From: Planctomycetota bacterium
Lineage (GTDB): Bacteria > Planctomycetota > Phycisphaerae > WQYP01
Assembly (NCBI GenBank): GCA_021805985.1
Contig: JAJZDN010000013.1
Location: 17,257 to 81,256, forward strand
Length of the DNA: 64,000 nt
Reading direction: 5' to 3'
Of this stretch, positions 26,701 to 35,816 are shown in pieces; positions within the stretch are counted from its first letter, which is position 1, and the number at the start of each line of letters is the position of its first letter. The position numbers and the translations under genes were made by a program. The notes under the pieces were generated by a model. It had not been told where the DNA came from. It saw only the letters and a program-made list of their open reading frames with translations, and did no database searches.

Positions 26701-29190
26701 TCAGAAATCGATTTCGCTCTGCCGGGCGGCAAAAAATATGGCTGTCAAGGCGGACAGCAAGGCTAGTATCCACAGCACCACCGAAAAGTGAAACCTTTGA
26801 GTGCTCTGCATGGGATGCCAAAGCACGGAGGATGGAGCGTCGGCGTGGATTTCCGTTGCCGCAGGCCATGGACATTGCACAATTTGTCCGGTTGCTGGGA
26901 AGAATTCATTCGGCAGCTTCGGCGCACGGATGTGGCCGATGACCGTTTTGCGATGGTCTGTCGCGTGCGCCGCCAACTGCCAGACGGTGGCGGAAAAGGC
27001 GGGAATACTTCGTGGCAATTTTGCACCATACTGGCCAGGCGCAATTTGAGCCAGCGGAATCGTCAAGAGCTTCGCGTGCTGCCGTATTGCCGTGACATTT
27101 AAGTGGAGCTGATTTAGAAATTGTCCATGCCTAACCGCTTGCACCGCTACAAACCAGCGACCATTTTCGCGATGGGCGGCGATATGAAACACCGGGTTGC
27201 CCAGCGTAGCTTTGACCTTGTTAAGCAGGGAGGTGTAGAGAATACTTGCGGGGGTGGAGTTGTCGGAAAAGGAAATTGCCCCAACTTCGCCTAAACCGCG
27301 CCGCCAAAGTGCCGCCAACGGATATTGCCCGCCGTGCGCCAAAAGCGTGGCGCGCCGCTTGAGGTATACGCGGTCCCACAAATTGGTTCGGCCGTGAAGG
27401 CCAAACAGACGCGACTTCCACACGATCGTCGCGGTGTTGGGGCTTCCCTGAATTCTCCGTTGGATCACAGAACGCAAAACGTCGCCCCATTGGCTGACAC
27501 GCTGCATAGGAAATCGCGCAGCCCCGGTCGCAGCAATAAGGTCTTTAGTCGCGCCGCTGCTTTGGCCCGGAGCGGCTACAGCGAATTCAACGGCCTCGCG
27601 TTGCAACAGTCGCTTCCATGCTGGCACGTTTAAGTGCGGGATTCGGCCGTCCGTAACGACAATCAGAAGTGCCTTTTTTGTCAGCAATCTTCGTAACATC
27701 GGCAATGCCGAATTCGGGCGCGTCGGGCCATTGGGAATAATTTGTGCCAGCAGCTTCGGCAGCGCCGGGCGCACGGCTTGTACGTCGCCCTTGATCAGCT
27801 CTCGAGTCTGGCCCGAGAATAATAAGATCGTGATGTGATCCTTGGGTCTAAGTAACTGCGCCGCGTAGCAAACCGCATGCGCCGCTAACGCGAATCGCGT
27901 TAACCCGGAAGCTGTGGCATTCCCCAGCGACCCGCTTACGTCCAGCAAAAATATGATATGCAGTGGTTGCGGGTGCGGAGGCGTGCAGGATAACGGCGAT
28001 AGCGTCTCAAGAGGTGAAGGCGTGTTACCAACTCTCAATGGCAAGCCGTAGCCACCTGGGCCAAAAGCACGGCGCGTACCGGCGATCAACAGGCCGCCGC
28101 CGATATTTGCAACGTAGGCGGATAAGCGTTTTTGTGCCCGGGGCGATAGATCGTTAATTGGGACATTGTCCAATACCACCGACTGAAAATGCTCAAGCAA
28201 TCGCAGAGAACTGGGAAATTGTCCCGGCGGTAACGTCTGCGAAATCCAACCCGGAATCAAATTTGTTTTGGGTGATGGCTTTGGAGTAAGAATCAGTACG
28301 CGCGGCAGGCCCAGAATGGGAACAGGAATTTCAGCACTGTTATCGCCGGGCCAAAAATCATGATTTAATATTTTAACGGTGATGGTCCTATGCGTGTGAA
28401 TTGTAACGTGATCCAGCGGCGGGAGCAGCACCCTTTTTTCTCGCGAATCGCGGAATCGCACCGGCAACCGCACTAGCACCTGCAAACCACACATTTCCTC
28501 CAGGCTGACTGAAGCGGGGCCTGTGGATCGAAGCGTTACTTGTAATTGCGGCGGGGGGGATAGATGGTTGGGATGGACTTGGTTCACAGCACGCCCAGCG
28601 CCCAATACCCATTGTAAACCGGTAATAGCGACATCGACCGCTTTAGGTGGAATCACCGTAACGGCCATAGGTGCCCGCAGCACAGCGCCTGGCATTGATA
28701 ACTGCCAATGTATTAGACCAGTGGTAAAAATCCAAACGGGGGTTGATCCGGAAAATTTTAGCAGACGTCGGGTGGAGGCTCGCCGGCGTGATGGGGCATT
28801 CAACGCCAGTGGCTGAAGGGGCAGATTCCCCGGCATCACCCGTGATTCCAACACATGCGGACGCGATGCAAATCTTACCAGCGTGATATGGACCCCACGC
28901 GGTAAATGTGCTGTGAGGAATCCGCGCAGCCAATGCGCGTCACGCCAGGGAGCCGTAACGGCCGCCGGCGAATCATCCAGAGCCACGATGATGCGCCGCG
29001 CCCGCGTGGCAAAATGTATAGCAGGTCCAGCGGCCGCCAGAATCGCTAATATCGCGGCAAGCAGAGGTAGCACGATGGTATAGAGTTTCCAGACTGTTGT
29101 GCGCGATCCAGTAAGGAAAAACAGCGCAAGCCCAAAAGGCACGACGATAAAGATCCCCAGAAGCATGTACGGATATTGCAATTCCAGCAT
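26701..29190 (-). CDS. Large membrane protein with BatA-like N-terminus and von Willebrand A domain
   Basis: The 829-residue protein opens with two membrane helices (about residues 7-27 and 36-55), as in the aerotolerance/BatA N-terminal region. A long variable segment follows. A VWA domain spans about 405-590, with the metal-binding MIDAS motif DVSGS (about residue 416) and the later LLIVVTDGR strand. A beta-rich region (LARLWRRGLGEVGAISFSD-like) and a final membrane helix with a basic end complete it. This order is common in planctomycete proteins next to MoxR/BatAB genes, but none of those partners is adjacent here. The role is probably surface or periplasmic protein-protein contact; no enzyme activity is indicated. 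Start ATG 29190 has weak Shine-Dalgarno support. Confidence 0.75.
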   Translation of the reverse strand: MLELQYPYMLLGIFIVVPFGLALFFLTGSRTTVWKLYTIVLPLLAAILAILAAAGPAIHFATRARRIIVALDDSPAAVTAPWRDAHWLRGFLTAHLPRGVHITLVRFASRPHVLESRVMPGNLPLQPLALNAPSRRRASTRRLLKFSGSTPVWIFTTGLIHWQLSMPGAVLRAPMAVTVIPPKAVDVAITGLQWVLGAGRAVNQVHPNHLSPPPQLQVTLRSTGPASVSLEEMCGLQVLVRLPVRFRDSREKRVLLPPLDHVTIHTHRTITVKILNHDFWPGDNSAEIPVPILGLPRVLILTPKPSPKTNLIPGWISQTLPPGQFPSSLRLLEHFQSVVLDNVPINDLSPRAQKRLSAYVANIGGGLLIAGTRRAFGPGGYGLPLRVGNTPSPLETLSPLSCTPPHPQPLHIIFLLDVSGSLGNATASGLTRFALAAHAVCYAAQLLRPKDHITILLFSGQTRELIKGDVQAVRPALPKLLAQIIPNGPTRPNSALPMLRRLLTKKALLIVVTDGRIPHLNVPAWKRLLQREAVEFAVAAPGQSSGATKDLIAATGAARFPMQRVSQWGDVLRSVIQRRIQGSPNTATIVWKSRLFGLHGRTNLWDRVYLKRRATLLAHGGQYPLAALWRRGLGEVGAISFSDNSTPASILYTSLLNKVKATLGNPVFHIAAHRENGRWFVAVQAVRHGQFLNQLHLNVTAIRQHAKLLTIPLAQIAPGQYGAKLPRSIPAFSATVWQLAAHATDHRKTVIGHIRAPKLPNEFFPATGQIVQCPWPAATEIHADAPSSVLWHPMQSTQRFHFSVVLWILALLSALTAIFFAARQSEIDF

Positions 29191-29423
29191 GCCTACATCT
29201 TACCATCATCGCCAGCACCGCACAGGCGGCGGTAATTTTGCAGCTTGAATGTCGCCGCTACCGCACCGTCCAGGGAACCCCGGCTTGCGCAGTGTTGTTA
29301 ATCCTCAACACCAAGATCATGGCTGGCTTGGAATCAGATGCGTTGAGAAGCTGCCGGAGCTTTTGAAGCACGTTTGCTGAAAAATTAGTGGGAAAGAGCG
29401 ATGAGTGGGGGCCAGTATGCGGT

Positions 29424-30494
29424 TCAAGGTGTAAGACGACATGGGGCCTCTGTGTCGATGTAACCCTCCGATTGTTGCAGATCCTCATCAAGGGCAGCGA
29501 CACTGCCGATGTCATCCATGCTTTTTCCTTCAACGACTTCTACCGCCCCCTTGGAACCGAAGTGCAATCCGAAGCAGCGACTATCAAGCGATTCGAACTC
29601 CCGCATTTTTAGAATGTGCAACTCTCTCATAAGAAATAGGCTGTGCGTGGCGATGAATATCTGGATGCCTCCGGCCGCCAATTGCAAAATTGTGCGCGCA
29701 ACAGTCTTAATAATTTTAGGATTTAAGTTGGACTCGGGTTCGTCCCAAAACAAGCAGCCTTTATCCAACAATGATCCTGTTGCGATCAATCGCGCAAGCA
29801 TTGCAAGTTTGCGGAGGCCCTCTGCCACGAGGTGCATTTCCATCCGACCCGATTCCTGATTAAGATAAAAGCGCCCGGCCTCGTCGAGTTCCACCGTTCC
29901 GCCCATGGCCGCTTCGAGGGGGGCGAGTAACTCCTTTATTTGAGCGGCGCGCGGCCCTCTGGCCAGCGGAGATTGGAGCATAATACATGTATCGCGCCAT
30001 GTTTCCTCAAAGGAGAGGTGCGTAGTTTCGTAAAGCGACACAAAGCCCGGCGCGATTGTCAAAAGCTCCCGCGTGGGGAGAAAAACCGGCACCTTCTCTT
30101 GGGGCCGGGAGGGAAAGCACTCCAGGGTCACTTCCGTTTTGGCCAAAGTAGAGAACTTAAACTTCAGCACTTGATCTGGTGCGCCAAGTGCGCAGGTAAC
30201 CGAACATTTGTTGCGTCCACGGTGTCGCCTCACCAGCCGGCCCAAGCCGTCAGGGCGCAACACAGCCAGTAGTTTATTTGCAATATCACGCTCAAGGCCA
30301 GGCGTTCCCGCCGGCGCGGTACCGTCGCGGCGGTATTGTTGAGAAGCCACCACAGCCAGAGCCGAATACGCGGCCTTCAGAAGGTGGGATTTTCCTGATC
30401 CATTTTCGCCAATGATAACATTCAGATTCTTGCCGAAATTCATCTTGGCACTGGGAAAGACGGTGAAATTCGCGAGTTGTAAGGACTTCAGCAT
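29424..30494 (-). CDS. AAA/ABC-type ATPase (OLD/RecF-like, stand-alone)
   Basis: The 356-residue protein starts with the usual LKSLQLANFTVFPSA strand-turn and the Walker A GENGSGKS (residues 29-36). An ABC-like signature region LVAEGLRKLAMLARL, a Walker B CLFWDEPESNLNP and the H-loop THSLFLMREL follow. The size and the end (DDIGSVAALDEDLQQSEGY) fit a family of predicted SMC/OLD-type ATPases found in many bacteria, sometimes paired with a nuclease. No partner is visible within 230 bases downstream. It could act in DNA repair or defence; this is inference from the fold. Start ATG 30494 is the natural family start. Confidence 0.8.
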   Translation of the reverse strand: MLKSLQLANFTVFPSAKMNFGKNLNVIIGENGSGKSHLLKAAYSALAVVASQQYRRDGTAPAGTPGLERDIANKLLAVLRPDGLGRLVRRHRGRNKCSVTCALGAPDQVLKFKFSTLAKTEVTLECFPSRPQEKVPVFLPTRELLTIAPGFVSLYETTHLSFEETWRDTCIMLQSPLARGPRAAQIKELLAPLEAAMGGTVELDEAGRFYLNQESGRMEMHLVAEGLRKLAMLARLIATGSLLDKGCLFWDEPESNLNPKIIKTVARTILQLAAGGIQIFIATHSLFLMRELHILKMREFESLDSRCFGLHFGSKGAVEVVEGKSMDDIGSVAALDEDLQQSEGYIDTEAPCRLTP

Positions 30495-30540
30495 GGATGT
30501 TAAGTCTAATCTTCGGGTGGGCGAACTGTCAACGTAGATC

Positions 30541-30565
30541 GACAGTAGATTGACAGTAGATCGAC
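30541..30565. repeat. 11-base tandem repeat, 2.3 copies
   Basis: The unit gacagtagat(t/c) is repeated at 30541-30551 and 30552-30562 with a partial third copy. A degenerate copy (aacgtagatc) precedes it. It lies between two minus-strand genes. Confidence 0.8.
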
Positions 30566-30648
30566 GGCTTCCCCTCTGGGTTTTCGTGACTAACGCCGAT
30601 GCCTAGCCGGAAAAAACGCTCGGCATGTCACGCATTACCCGCGGGGCG

Positions 30649-32172
30649 TCAAGCCATATCAGCGTGCAACGCATCTGCGGCGATCCAGCCGGACATCAGG
30701 GCCATGGGCATGCCAGGGCCGGGATGGGCTGAGCCGCCGGCGAAATATAAACCTTGCACATCGCGGCTTCGATTAGCTGGTTTAAAGGCCCCAGTGAATC
30801 GGCCATGACTGGCTAATCCGTAAATAGCACCATTCCACACATGGTAGCGATCCCGGATGTCTTCCGGGGTTAGTGCCCGCTGGCAAACAATTCGAGATTC
30901 CAGATCCTTTAATCCTGCGGTGCGGGCGAGCTTGTCAAAAATAACGCGGCGATATTCCGGAAGAATCTTTTTCCAATCCTGCCCCGGACGCAGGTAGGGC
31001 GTATGAACCAGAATATATAAAGCCTCGCCGCCGGCGATAGCTACTGACGCATCGCTACCGGCCGGAGCGCAAAGGTAACAGGTGGGATCGGCCGCGGGAA
31101 TGCCACGTTGATAAATCTCTTGAAATTCCTGCTCCGGATCGCGTGAAAAGACGAAATCATGATGGGCCAAATGTTCGTAGCGTTTATTTAAGCCCAAATA
31201 CAGTACCACGCCGGAGCAGGCCGGCTCATAACTGCGGCGGCCTTGGAATTTCCGGGCTGGCGCTTCAGGCAGCAGTTCTTTATGCGTCAACACCACATCC
31301 GAATTACTGATAACCCCGGATACGGGAAATTCCCTGCCATTGGCGGTTACCACAGAAACCACTTTTTTCCCATCCGTGGTAACTCGTGCCACCGGGCAGT
31401 CAGTATGAATATCGACACCCAGTTTGTGAATTAGCTTCTCCAGCGCTTCCGGCACCGCGCGTGTGCCGCCGCGTGGGTACCAGATTCCTTCACTGATTTG
31501 CATATCCGCAATGCCCATGAGTACCGCCGGTGAAAGCGCCGGCGCTGAGCCTACATATTGCGTGAAGTGATCCACCATCTGGGCGATGCGTGGCTCATGA
31601 ATAATGGATCGAACCGTTGCATGAAGCGTGCGGCCAAGTTTCATATTCATCAAATCTTGCAGGACGGAAATCTGCAGGCTCCCCTTGAAATCAAAGGTAT
31701 CACGGATGGAACCGATGGATTTCCAGAAAAAATATTTATCCGACGCATTGCGCATCAGTTTCGATTGCCGCAACATTTCAGCATATTGTTGATCCACCGC
31801 TTTTCCCGGGGCAAAAGCTGCGAGATTGGCGGCCATACGTTGTGGATGATCCACGAGGTCCAGAACGCCCCCGTCATCAAAAAAGCAGCGCCACTGCGGA
31901 TCCAGTCGCACCAGGTCCAACGCATCTTCAAGTTTTATACCGGCTTCGGAAAATATGCGTCGGAGAACAAAAGGCATCAGCAGGATTGTCGGCCCCATAT
32001 CGAAACGGAATCCAGCGTCGGTATGCACTGCCGCTTTACCGCCCAACCATGGATTTGTTTCAAAGAGCATGACGCGGTGCCCGCGGCCCGCCAGCGTACA
32101 AGCCGCCGCCAAACCGCCTAATCCGCCGCCAATAATTCCAATGGGATGCTTGGTTGTATCCGCCATCAACAT
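30649..32172 (-). CDS. crtP: Carotenoid desaturase/oxidase (CrtP-like)
   Basis: This 507-residue FAD-dependent amine-oxidase-fold enzyme belongs to the CrtI/CrtN/CrtP family. The dinucleotide-binding motif GGGLGGLAAACTLAGRGH is at residues 13-31. The family C-terminal signature GLYFAGGSAHPGPGMPMALMSG closes the protein. It is the third gene of a minus-strand run: CrtN-like desaturase, aldehyde dehydrogenase, this gene. In the staphyloxanthin-type pathway CrtP oxidises a terminal methyl of the C30 carotene to an aldehyde, which an aldehyde dehydrogenase then oxidises. The assignment to CrtP rather than a second desaturase rests on gene order and divergence. ATG 32172 or ATG 32166 is the start. 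Confidence 0.75.
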   Translation of the reverse strand: MLMADTTKHPIGIIGGGLGGLAAACTLAGRGHRVMLFETNPWLGGKAAVHTDAGFRFDMGPTILLMPFVLRRIFSEAGIKLEDALDLVRLDPQWRCFFDDGGVLDLVDHPQRMAANLAAFAPGKAVDQQYAEMLRQSKLMRNASDKYFFWKSIGSIRDTFDFKGSLQISVLQDLMNMKLGRTLHATVRSIIHEPRIAQMVDHFTQYVGSAPALSPAVLMGIADMQISEGIWYPRGGTRAVPEALEKLIHKLGVDIHTDCPVARVTTDGKKVVSVVTANGREFPVSGVISNSDVVLTHKELLPEAPARKFQGRRSYEPACSGVVLYLGLNKRYEHLAHHDFVFSRDPEQEFQEIYQRGIPAADPTCYLCAPAGSDASVAIAGGEALYILVHTPYLRPGQDWKKILPEYRRVIFDKLARTAGLKDLESRIVCQRALTPEDIRDRYHVWNGAIYGLASHGRFTGAFKPANRSRDVQGLYFAGGSAHPGPGMPMALMSGWIAADALHADMA

Positions 32173-32244
32173 GGTATGTCTACGAGCCTCAATAAACGAA
32201 CATTCGTGGTAACAGAATCAGCTTTCCCGCTATTTCGACAGGCA

Positions 32245-33768
32245 TTAAAGCGAGTCATGGTTTTTTTCTCGTGATTTAATTGCACCCTCATCTTTTTCTT
32301 TCGGAGGTCCGGCAAACCCCATGAATATGCGCAGCAGGGCCGCTAAAGCGCGCAGTCGAACCGCCGCATCCGCGCCATGCAGCAGGCGTAATACCAGCAG
32401 CAATATTTGCTGATCATGCGGCTCTGGCTTGCGCAAATGCGGAAGTGTGCGGCCCGTGCGTTCCACGACCACATTGGGCCAGGTCATAGCCAATAATCCC
32501 TCGGCACCGCGCGTGGTACCGTAGCCGCTTTCGCCCCGCGCGGTAAAGGGAACCTCCGGATGAGCCGTGGGCGCAATAAGATCATTGATGACGATACATC
32601 CCGCGTCAATCCGGCGGGTCAGATTGCGTGCCGGCACAGAATCTCCAAAAATCGAAGCGCTAAGGCGTAACGAGCAAGCGTTATAAGCATTGATCGCTTC
32701 CAGCGTATCGGCGACTACCTGCACGCACAGCACCGGTGCCATCATATCCGCAGACATGATGGGCATGTCCGACGTGGTATGCATAAGAATCAGCGGCCCC
32801 ATCGGTTTGTCGCCGACTATTTTTCCCACCACGAGGCGTGCACCGCCCGTCAACGCATCGCGCACCATCGGCAGGACTTTTTGCGTTGCCGCTTCGCTTA
32901 GCGGAGCCACTTTATAATCGGCAAATCGACTCAAAAGCAGGTGCTCAAATTTCTCCAGCATGGACCGTACAATAATAACCCGGCGGGGAGCAATGCATGT
33001 GGCGCTGCCATTAAATTCCATACCGAATTGCAGCAATGCAACCGCTCGATACAAATCCGCGCCGGACAATATAAACACCGCGTCTGATCCCGAAAGTTCC
33101 ATAATGGCCGGATGCGGCGGCTTTTTGGCCATGGAATTCACGATCGCGCGTCCCGCAGGTGCCGAGCCGGTCAGAATAATCTGATCAACTCCCAGTTTAA
33201 TGGCCTCATGTACCACGTCAGGGTCTTCCCCCAGCAGATGAATCAACGTTGGATCAATCCCGCTGGTCCGTAACAGGCTAACCAGCGCCACGGCCGCGCT
33301 GGTACCCTGAGTCCCGGGTTTTAACAGTACGGCGTTGCCTGCCACCAGAGCCTGAAGAACCTGCACACCAGGAAGAAATAACGGGTAGTTAGATGGACCG
33401 ACAATCAGCACCAGGCCATGCGGACGATGATCCACCGTAATGCGAATACCGGAAAGCCAGGGTGACCGGACGCGTGGGCGCAAAAGTGGTTCTGCGCGAC
33501 GCAACAAAAATCGCGCCGCGTTGGCCAGGGGAATAACCTCCCCAGCCAAGCTCTGCACCTCCGTGCGATCCGGCAAATGAGATAACGCTTGGGTAAAACG
33601 GGACGGGGAAGCGGCGAGGCTATTGCGAAATTTAGCGACGGCATAAAGGCGATGCTCAATGCTTTGCCGGCTCCACTGAATCTGTGAAGCGCGTGCCTGG
33701 GCCACACTAAGTTCCAGTGGTTGCGTTGCGTTCCGGCGAGCGGAAAAGGGTTGTTCAACGGGTTCCAT
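32245..33768 (-). CDS. Aldehyde dehydrogenase of the carotenoid cluster
   Basis: The NAD(P)-dependent aldehyde dehydrogenase fold is clear. Visible elements are GPSNYPLFLPGVQVLQAL and AGNAVLLKPG for cofactor binding, LTGSAPAGRAI, the catalytic Glu in IMELSGSDAVFIL and the nucleophile Cys in FNGSATCIAPRRV. The 507-residue length is normal, with a His/Asp-containing C-terminal tail that is unusual for the superfamily. It sits between two carotenoid amine oxidases (15 bases after the first, 72 before the second). It therefore most likely oxidises a carotenoid aldehyde (diaponeurosporenal-like) to the acid, as AldH/CrtNc does in C30 pathways. Start ATG 33768 has AGGG at long spacing. Confidence 0.82.
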   Translation of the reverse strand: MEPVEQPFSARRNATQPLELSVAQARASQIQWSRQSIEHRLYAVAKFRNSLAASPSRFTQALSHLPDRTEVQSLAGEVIPLANAARFLLRRAEPLLRPRVRSPWLSGIRITVDHRPHGLVLIVGPSNYPLFLPGVQVLQALVAGNAVLLKPGTQGTSAAVALVSLLRTSGIDPTLIHLLGEDPDVVHEAIKLGVDQIILTGSAPAGRAIVNSMAKKPPHPAIMELSGSDAVFILSGADLYRAVALLQFGMEFNGSATCIAPRRVIIVRSMLEKFEHLLLSRFADYKVAPLSEAATQKVLPMVRDALTGGARLVVGKIVGDKPMGPLILMHTTSDMPIMSADMMAPVLCVQVVADTLEAINAYNACSLRLSASIFGDSVPARNLTRRIDAGCIVINDLIAPTAHPEVPFTARGESGYGTTRGAEGLLAMTWPNVVVERTGRTLPHLRKPEPHDQQILLLVLRLLHGADAAVRLRALAALLRIFMGFAGPPKEKDEGAIKSREKNHDSL

Positions 33769-33783
33769 AAATCACCAATGCCC

Positions 33784-35370
33784 TCACACCGCTGCCGATT
33801 CAGCATCCTGCAGCGCGCTTTTTGCTTCCCTTATTCTACACTCTTTCATCGTCATTGCCGCAGCGAGTTGGTCCCATTGTGATTTTAAGCCCAAATCTTC
33901 CAGCAGCAATCGCGAACTAATTCGTGCCGATTCATATATTACCGGCAGGCCGCTTCCGGGGTGCGTGCCGCCGCCAACCAGATAAATTCCGCCGGTTTCT
34001 TCAAAGCGGTTATGCGGGCGAAAATGCAGCATCTGCCGGAAATCGTGCGCCAGATTAAATGTCGCTCCGCGGTATATGGCCATACGATTCTGCCAGTCTT
34101 CCGGGGTGACCACGCGTTCAAACCGAATACGGGACTCAATATCTTTTAGTCCAAAACGTTCTAATTGTCGCAACATCCGCAGTCGGAAGGGACCCTTGGC
34201 GGATTTCCAGTCAATATGACTATGTTGATGCGACACCGGTGCCAATACATACAAGGTGCTGCAACCCGCCGGTGCCAAAGCTGGATCAGTAACGCACGCG
34301 TTCTGAATATAAAAAGACGGATCTTCCGACAGCCGATGATCTCTTTCAATATCCAGAAGATTCTTTCGGTAATTCTCAGCAAGATAAATATTATGATGTA
34401 GTAAATTAGGGTAATGCCCCTCGATGCCCAGATACATCATGAAGGTCGAACAGGAATAGCGGGCTTTTTCAATACGTTTATTGGTCCAGCGGCGGCGCAG
34501 GCCGTCCGGTATAAGCCGGGGAATGCTGGCGGCAAAATCCGCATTGATAACTACCGCATCGGCGGGATAGGTGGCTTGATTGGTGCGGACGGCCTGGACC
34601 GCAGTTCCGCTGAATATCAGCTCTTCCACTGGTTCGCTAAGATGTATGCGGACGCCTGCGGATTGTAAAAGTTCAGCCATGCGTTCGCTCACCCGTGCAC
34701 ACCCGCCTAACGGATGGAATACACCGTGCTCGTATTCAAGAAACGACAATATGGAAAATAGCCCCGGACAGCGAAAAGGCGACATACCCAGGTATTTGGC
34801 CTGAAAACTGAAGGCCAGGCGAATCCGCGGATCGGCAAAATAACGTTGCAACTCGCGATCCAGCGAATTCCATGGACGCAGCATAGGCAGTAACTTCATC
34901 ATGCGGGCCGTGGCCACATCCCGCCATCCGGAAAACGCAGATTGTAAACAGGGGGCAAATGCCTCAAGTTTATTGCGATTGTCACTTAGAAAGCGAGGCA
35001 GATTTTCTGCGTCTTTGGGGGCTAATTTAGCCATGGCCGCCTGCATCTTGACAACATCGCCCGTGGCGACAATTTCCCCATGTCCGGCGAAAGTCAGACG
35101 ATATTGCGGGTCCAGTCGCCGCATGGCGACTTCACGAAATAAATCATAGCCCGCGGCGGCAAAAATATCCTTGAGGATTTCCGGGTACAGAAAAAAGGTC
35201 GGTCCGACATCAAAACGGAATCCATCACTTTCAATAGCGCTGGTCCGGCCGCCGACACGGTCCTGCCGTTCGAGTATCGTTACATCCACGCCTGCTTTGG
35301 CCAACAGCATGGCCGAGGACAGCCCGCCTGGTCCAGCGCCAATAATGACCACACGCTTTTGTTTGCTCAT
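33784..35370 (-). CDS. crtN: Dehydrosqualene/phytoene desaturase (CrtN-like)
   Basis: The 528-residue FAD enzyme of the CrtI/CrtN family introduces conjugated double bonds into the carotenoid backbone. It has the FAD motif GAGPGGLSSAMLLAKAGV near the start, then DRVGGRTSAIESDGFRFDVGPTFFLYP. The CrtN-type middle segment is MSPFRCPGLFSILSFLEYEHGVFHPLGG. The terminal signature is GIYLVGGGTHPGSGLPVIYESARI. ATG 35370 is chosen because the FAD fold begins directly after it; a longer frame to 35415 adds only unrelated residues. It is the first gene of the three-gene carotenoid operon. The C30 rather than C40 substrate is inferred from the partners. Confidence 0.85.
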   Translation of the reverse strand: MSKQKRVVIIGAGPGGLSSAMLLAKAGVDVTILERQDRVGGRTSAIESDGFRFDVGPTFFLYPEILKDIFAAAGYDLFREVAMRRLDPQYRLTFAGHGEIVATGDVVKMQAAMAKLAPKDAENLPRFLSDNRNKLEAFAPCLQSAFSGWRDVATARMMKLLPMLRPWNSLDRELQRYFADPRIRLAFSFQAKYLGMSPFRCPGLFSILSFLEYEHGVFHPLGGCARVSERMAELLQSAGVRIHLSEPVEELIFSGTAVQAVRTNQATYPADAVVINADFAASIPRLIPDGLRRRWTNKRIEKARYSCSTFMMYLGIEGHYPNLLHHNIYLAENYRKNLLDIERDHRLSEDPSFYIQNACVTDPALAPAGCSTLYVLAPVSHQHSHIDWKSAKGPFRLRMLRQLERFGLKDIESRIRFERVVTPEDWQNRMAIYRGATFNLAHDFRQMLHFRPHNRFEETGGIYLVGGGTHPGSGLPVIYESARISSRLLLEDLGLKSQWDQLAAAMTMKECRIREAKSALQDAESAAV

Positions 35371-35816
35371 AGAGCGACCAAGCCTCCACGAAGTCCCAGT
35401 ATCGTAGGCAAGCAATTTCCGGGCGGCTACCAGCCCCCGATGCCACTGCCCAGCAATCCTTTACGCAAAAAATAACCCATAAGATGAAAGTGGGCCAGCA
35501 TGCCACATTATTTCTAACAATCTTGGCTCTGGATAAACGTCTCTTGGCGTCTTAGATGGTAGGGGGGTAGCGGGCGTGGACGTGGTGCAGTCCAATTAAT
35601 AGGATTTTCCGCCGTCGGCACGGATAATCTGGGCAGGGATAACATTTAAATGATGGGTATATGAACGCGCTGAAACTGAATAATTGCTTCGTCGCCAGCC
35701 GGACGACCAAAAAATGTGGAGGTCCATAACACATGGACCTCCACATCGGAACGGGGGATGGGAATAGTGCGCAGCAACTGCTGGATCTAAGGCCGACACT
35801 TCATCGGCGGCCCCAA
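35371..35816. other. Intergenic region with terminator and a possible oxidoreductase 3' remnant
   Basis: These 446 bases hold the terminator at 35708-35746. Around 35596-35640 on the minus strand a short frame ends in VIPAQIIRADGGKSY, which resembles the last residues of short-chain dehydrogenases. The preceding codons look random, so at most a remnant is present. No complete gene is seen. Confidence 0.45.
35708..35746 (-). terminator. Strong intrinsic terminator after the ferritin-like gene
   Basis: A perfect 14-base stem (35714-35727 with 35733-35746, loop aacac) is followed on the minus strand by a T run (35713-35708). It lies about 70 bases past the stop of the gene at 35817. Confidence 0.92.

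Noticed and set aside
29258..29533. 91-codon minus-strand frame overlapping the 3' end of the AAA ATPase gene
   Set aside because: It lies in another frame over a well-supported gene end, has no recognisable domain and no ribosome site. The ATPase already ends at its normal family position.
30649..35370. C40 (phytoene, crtI/crtB) pathway for the carotenoid cluster
   Set aside because: No crtB or lycopene cyclase is present, and an aldehyde dehydrogenase sits between two divergent desaturase-type genes, as in C30 clusters. The C30 reading is preferred but not proved.
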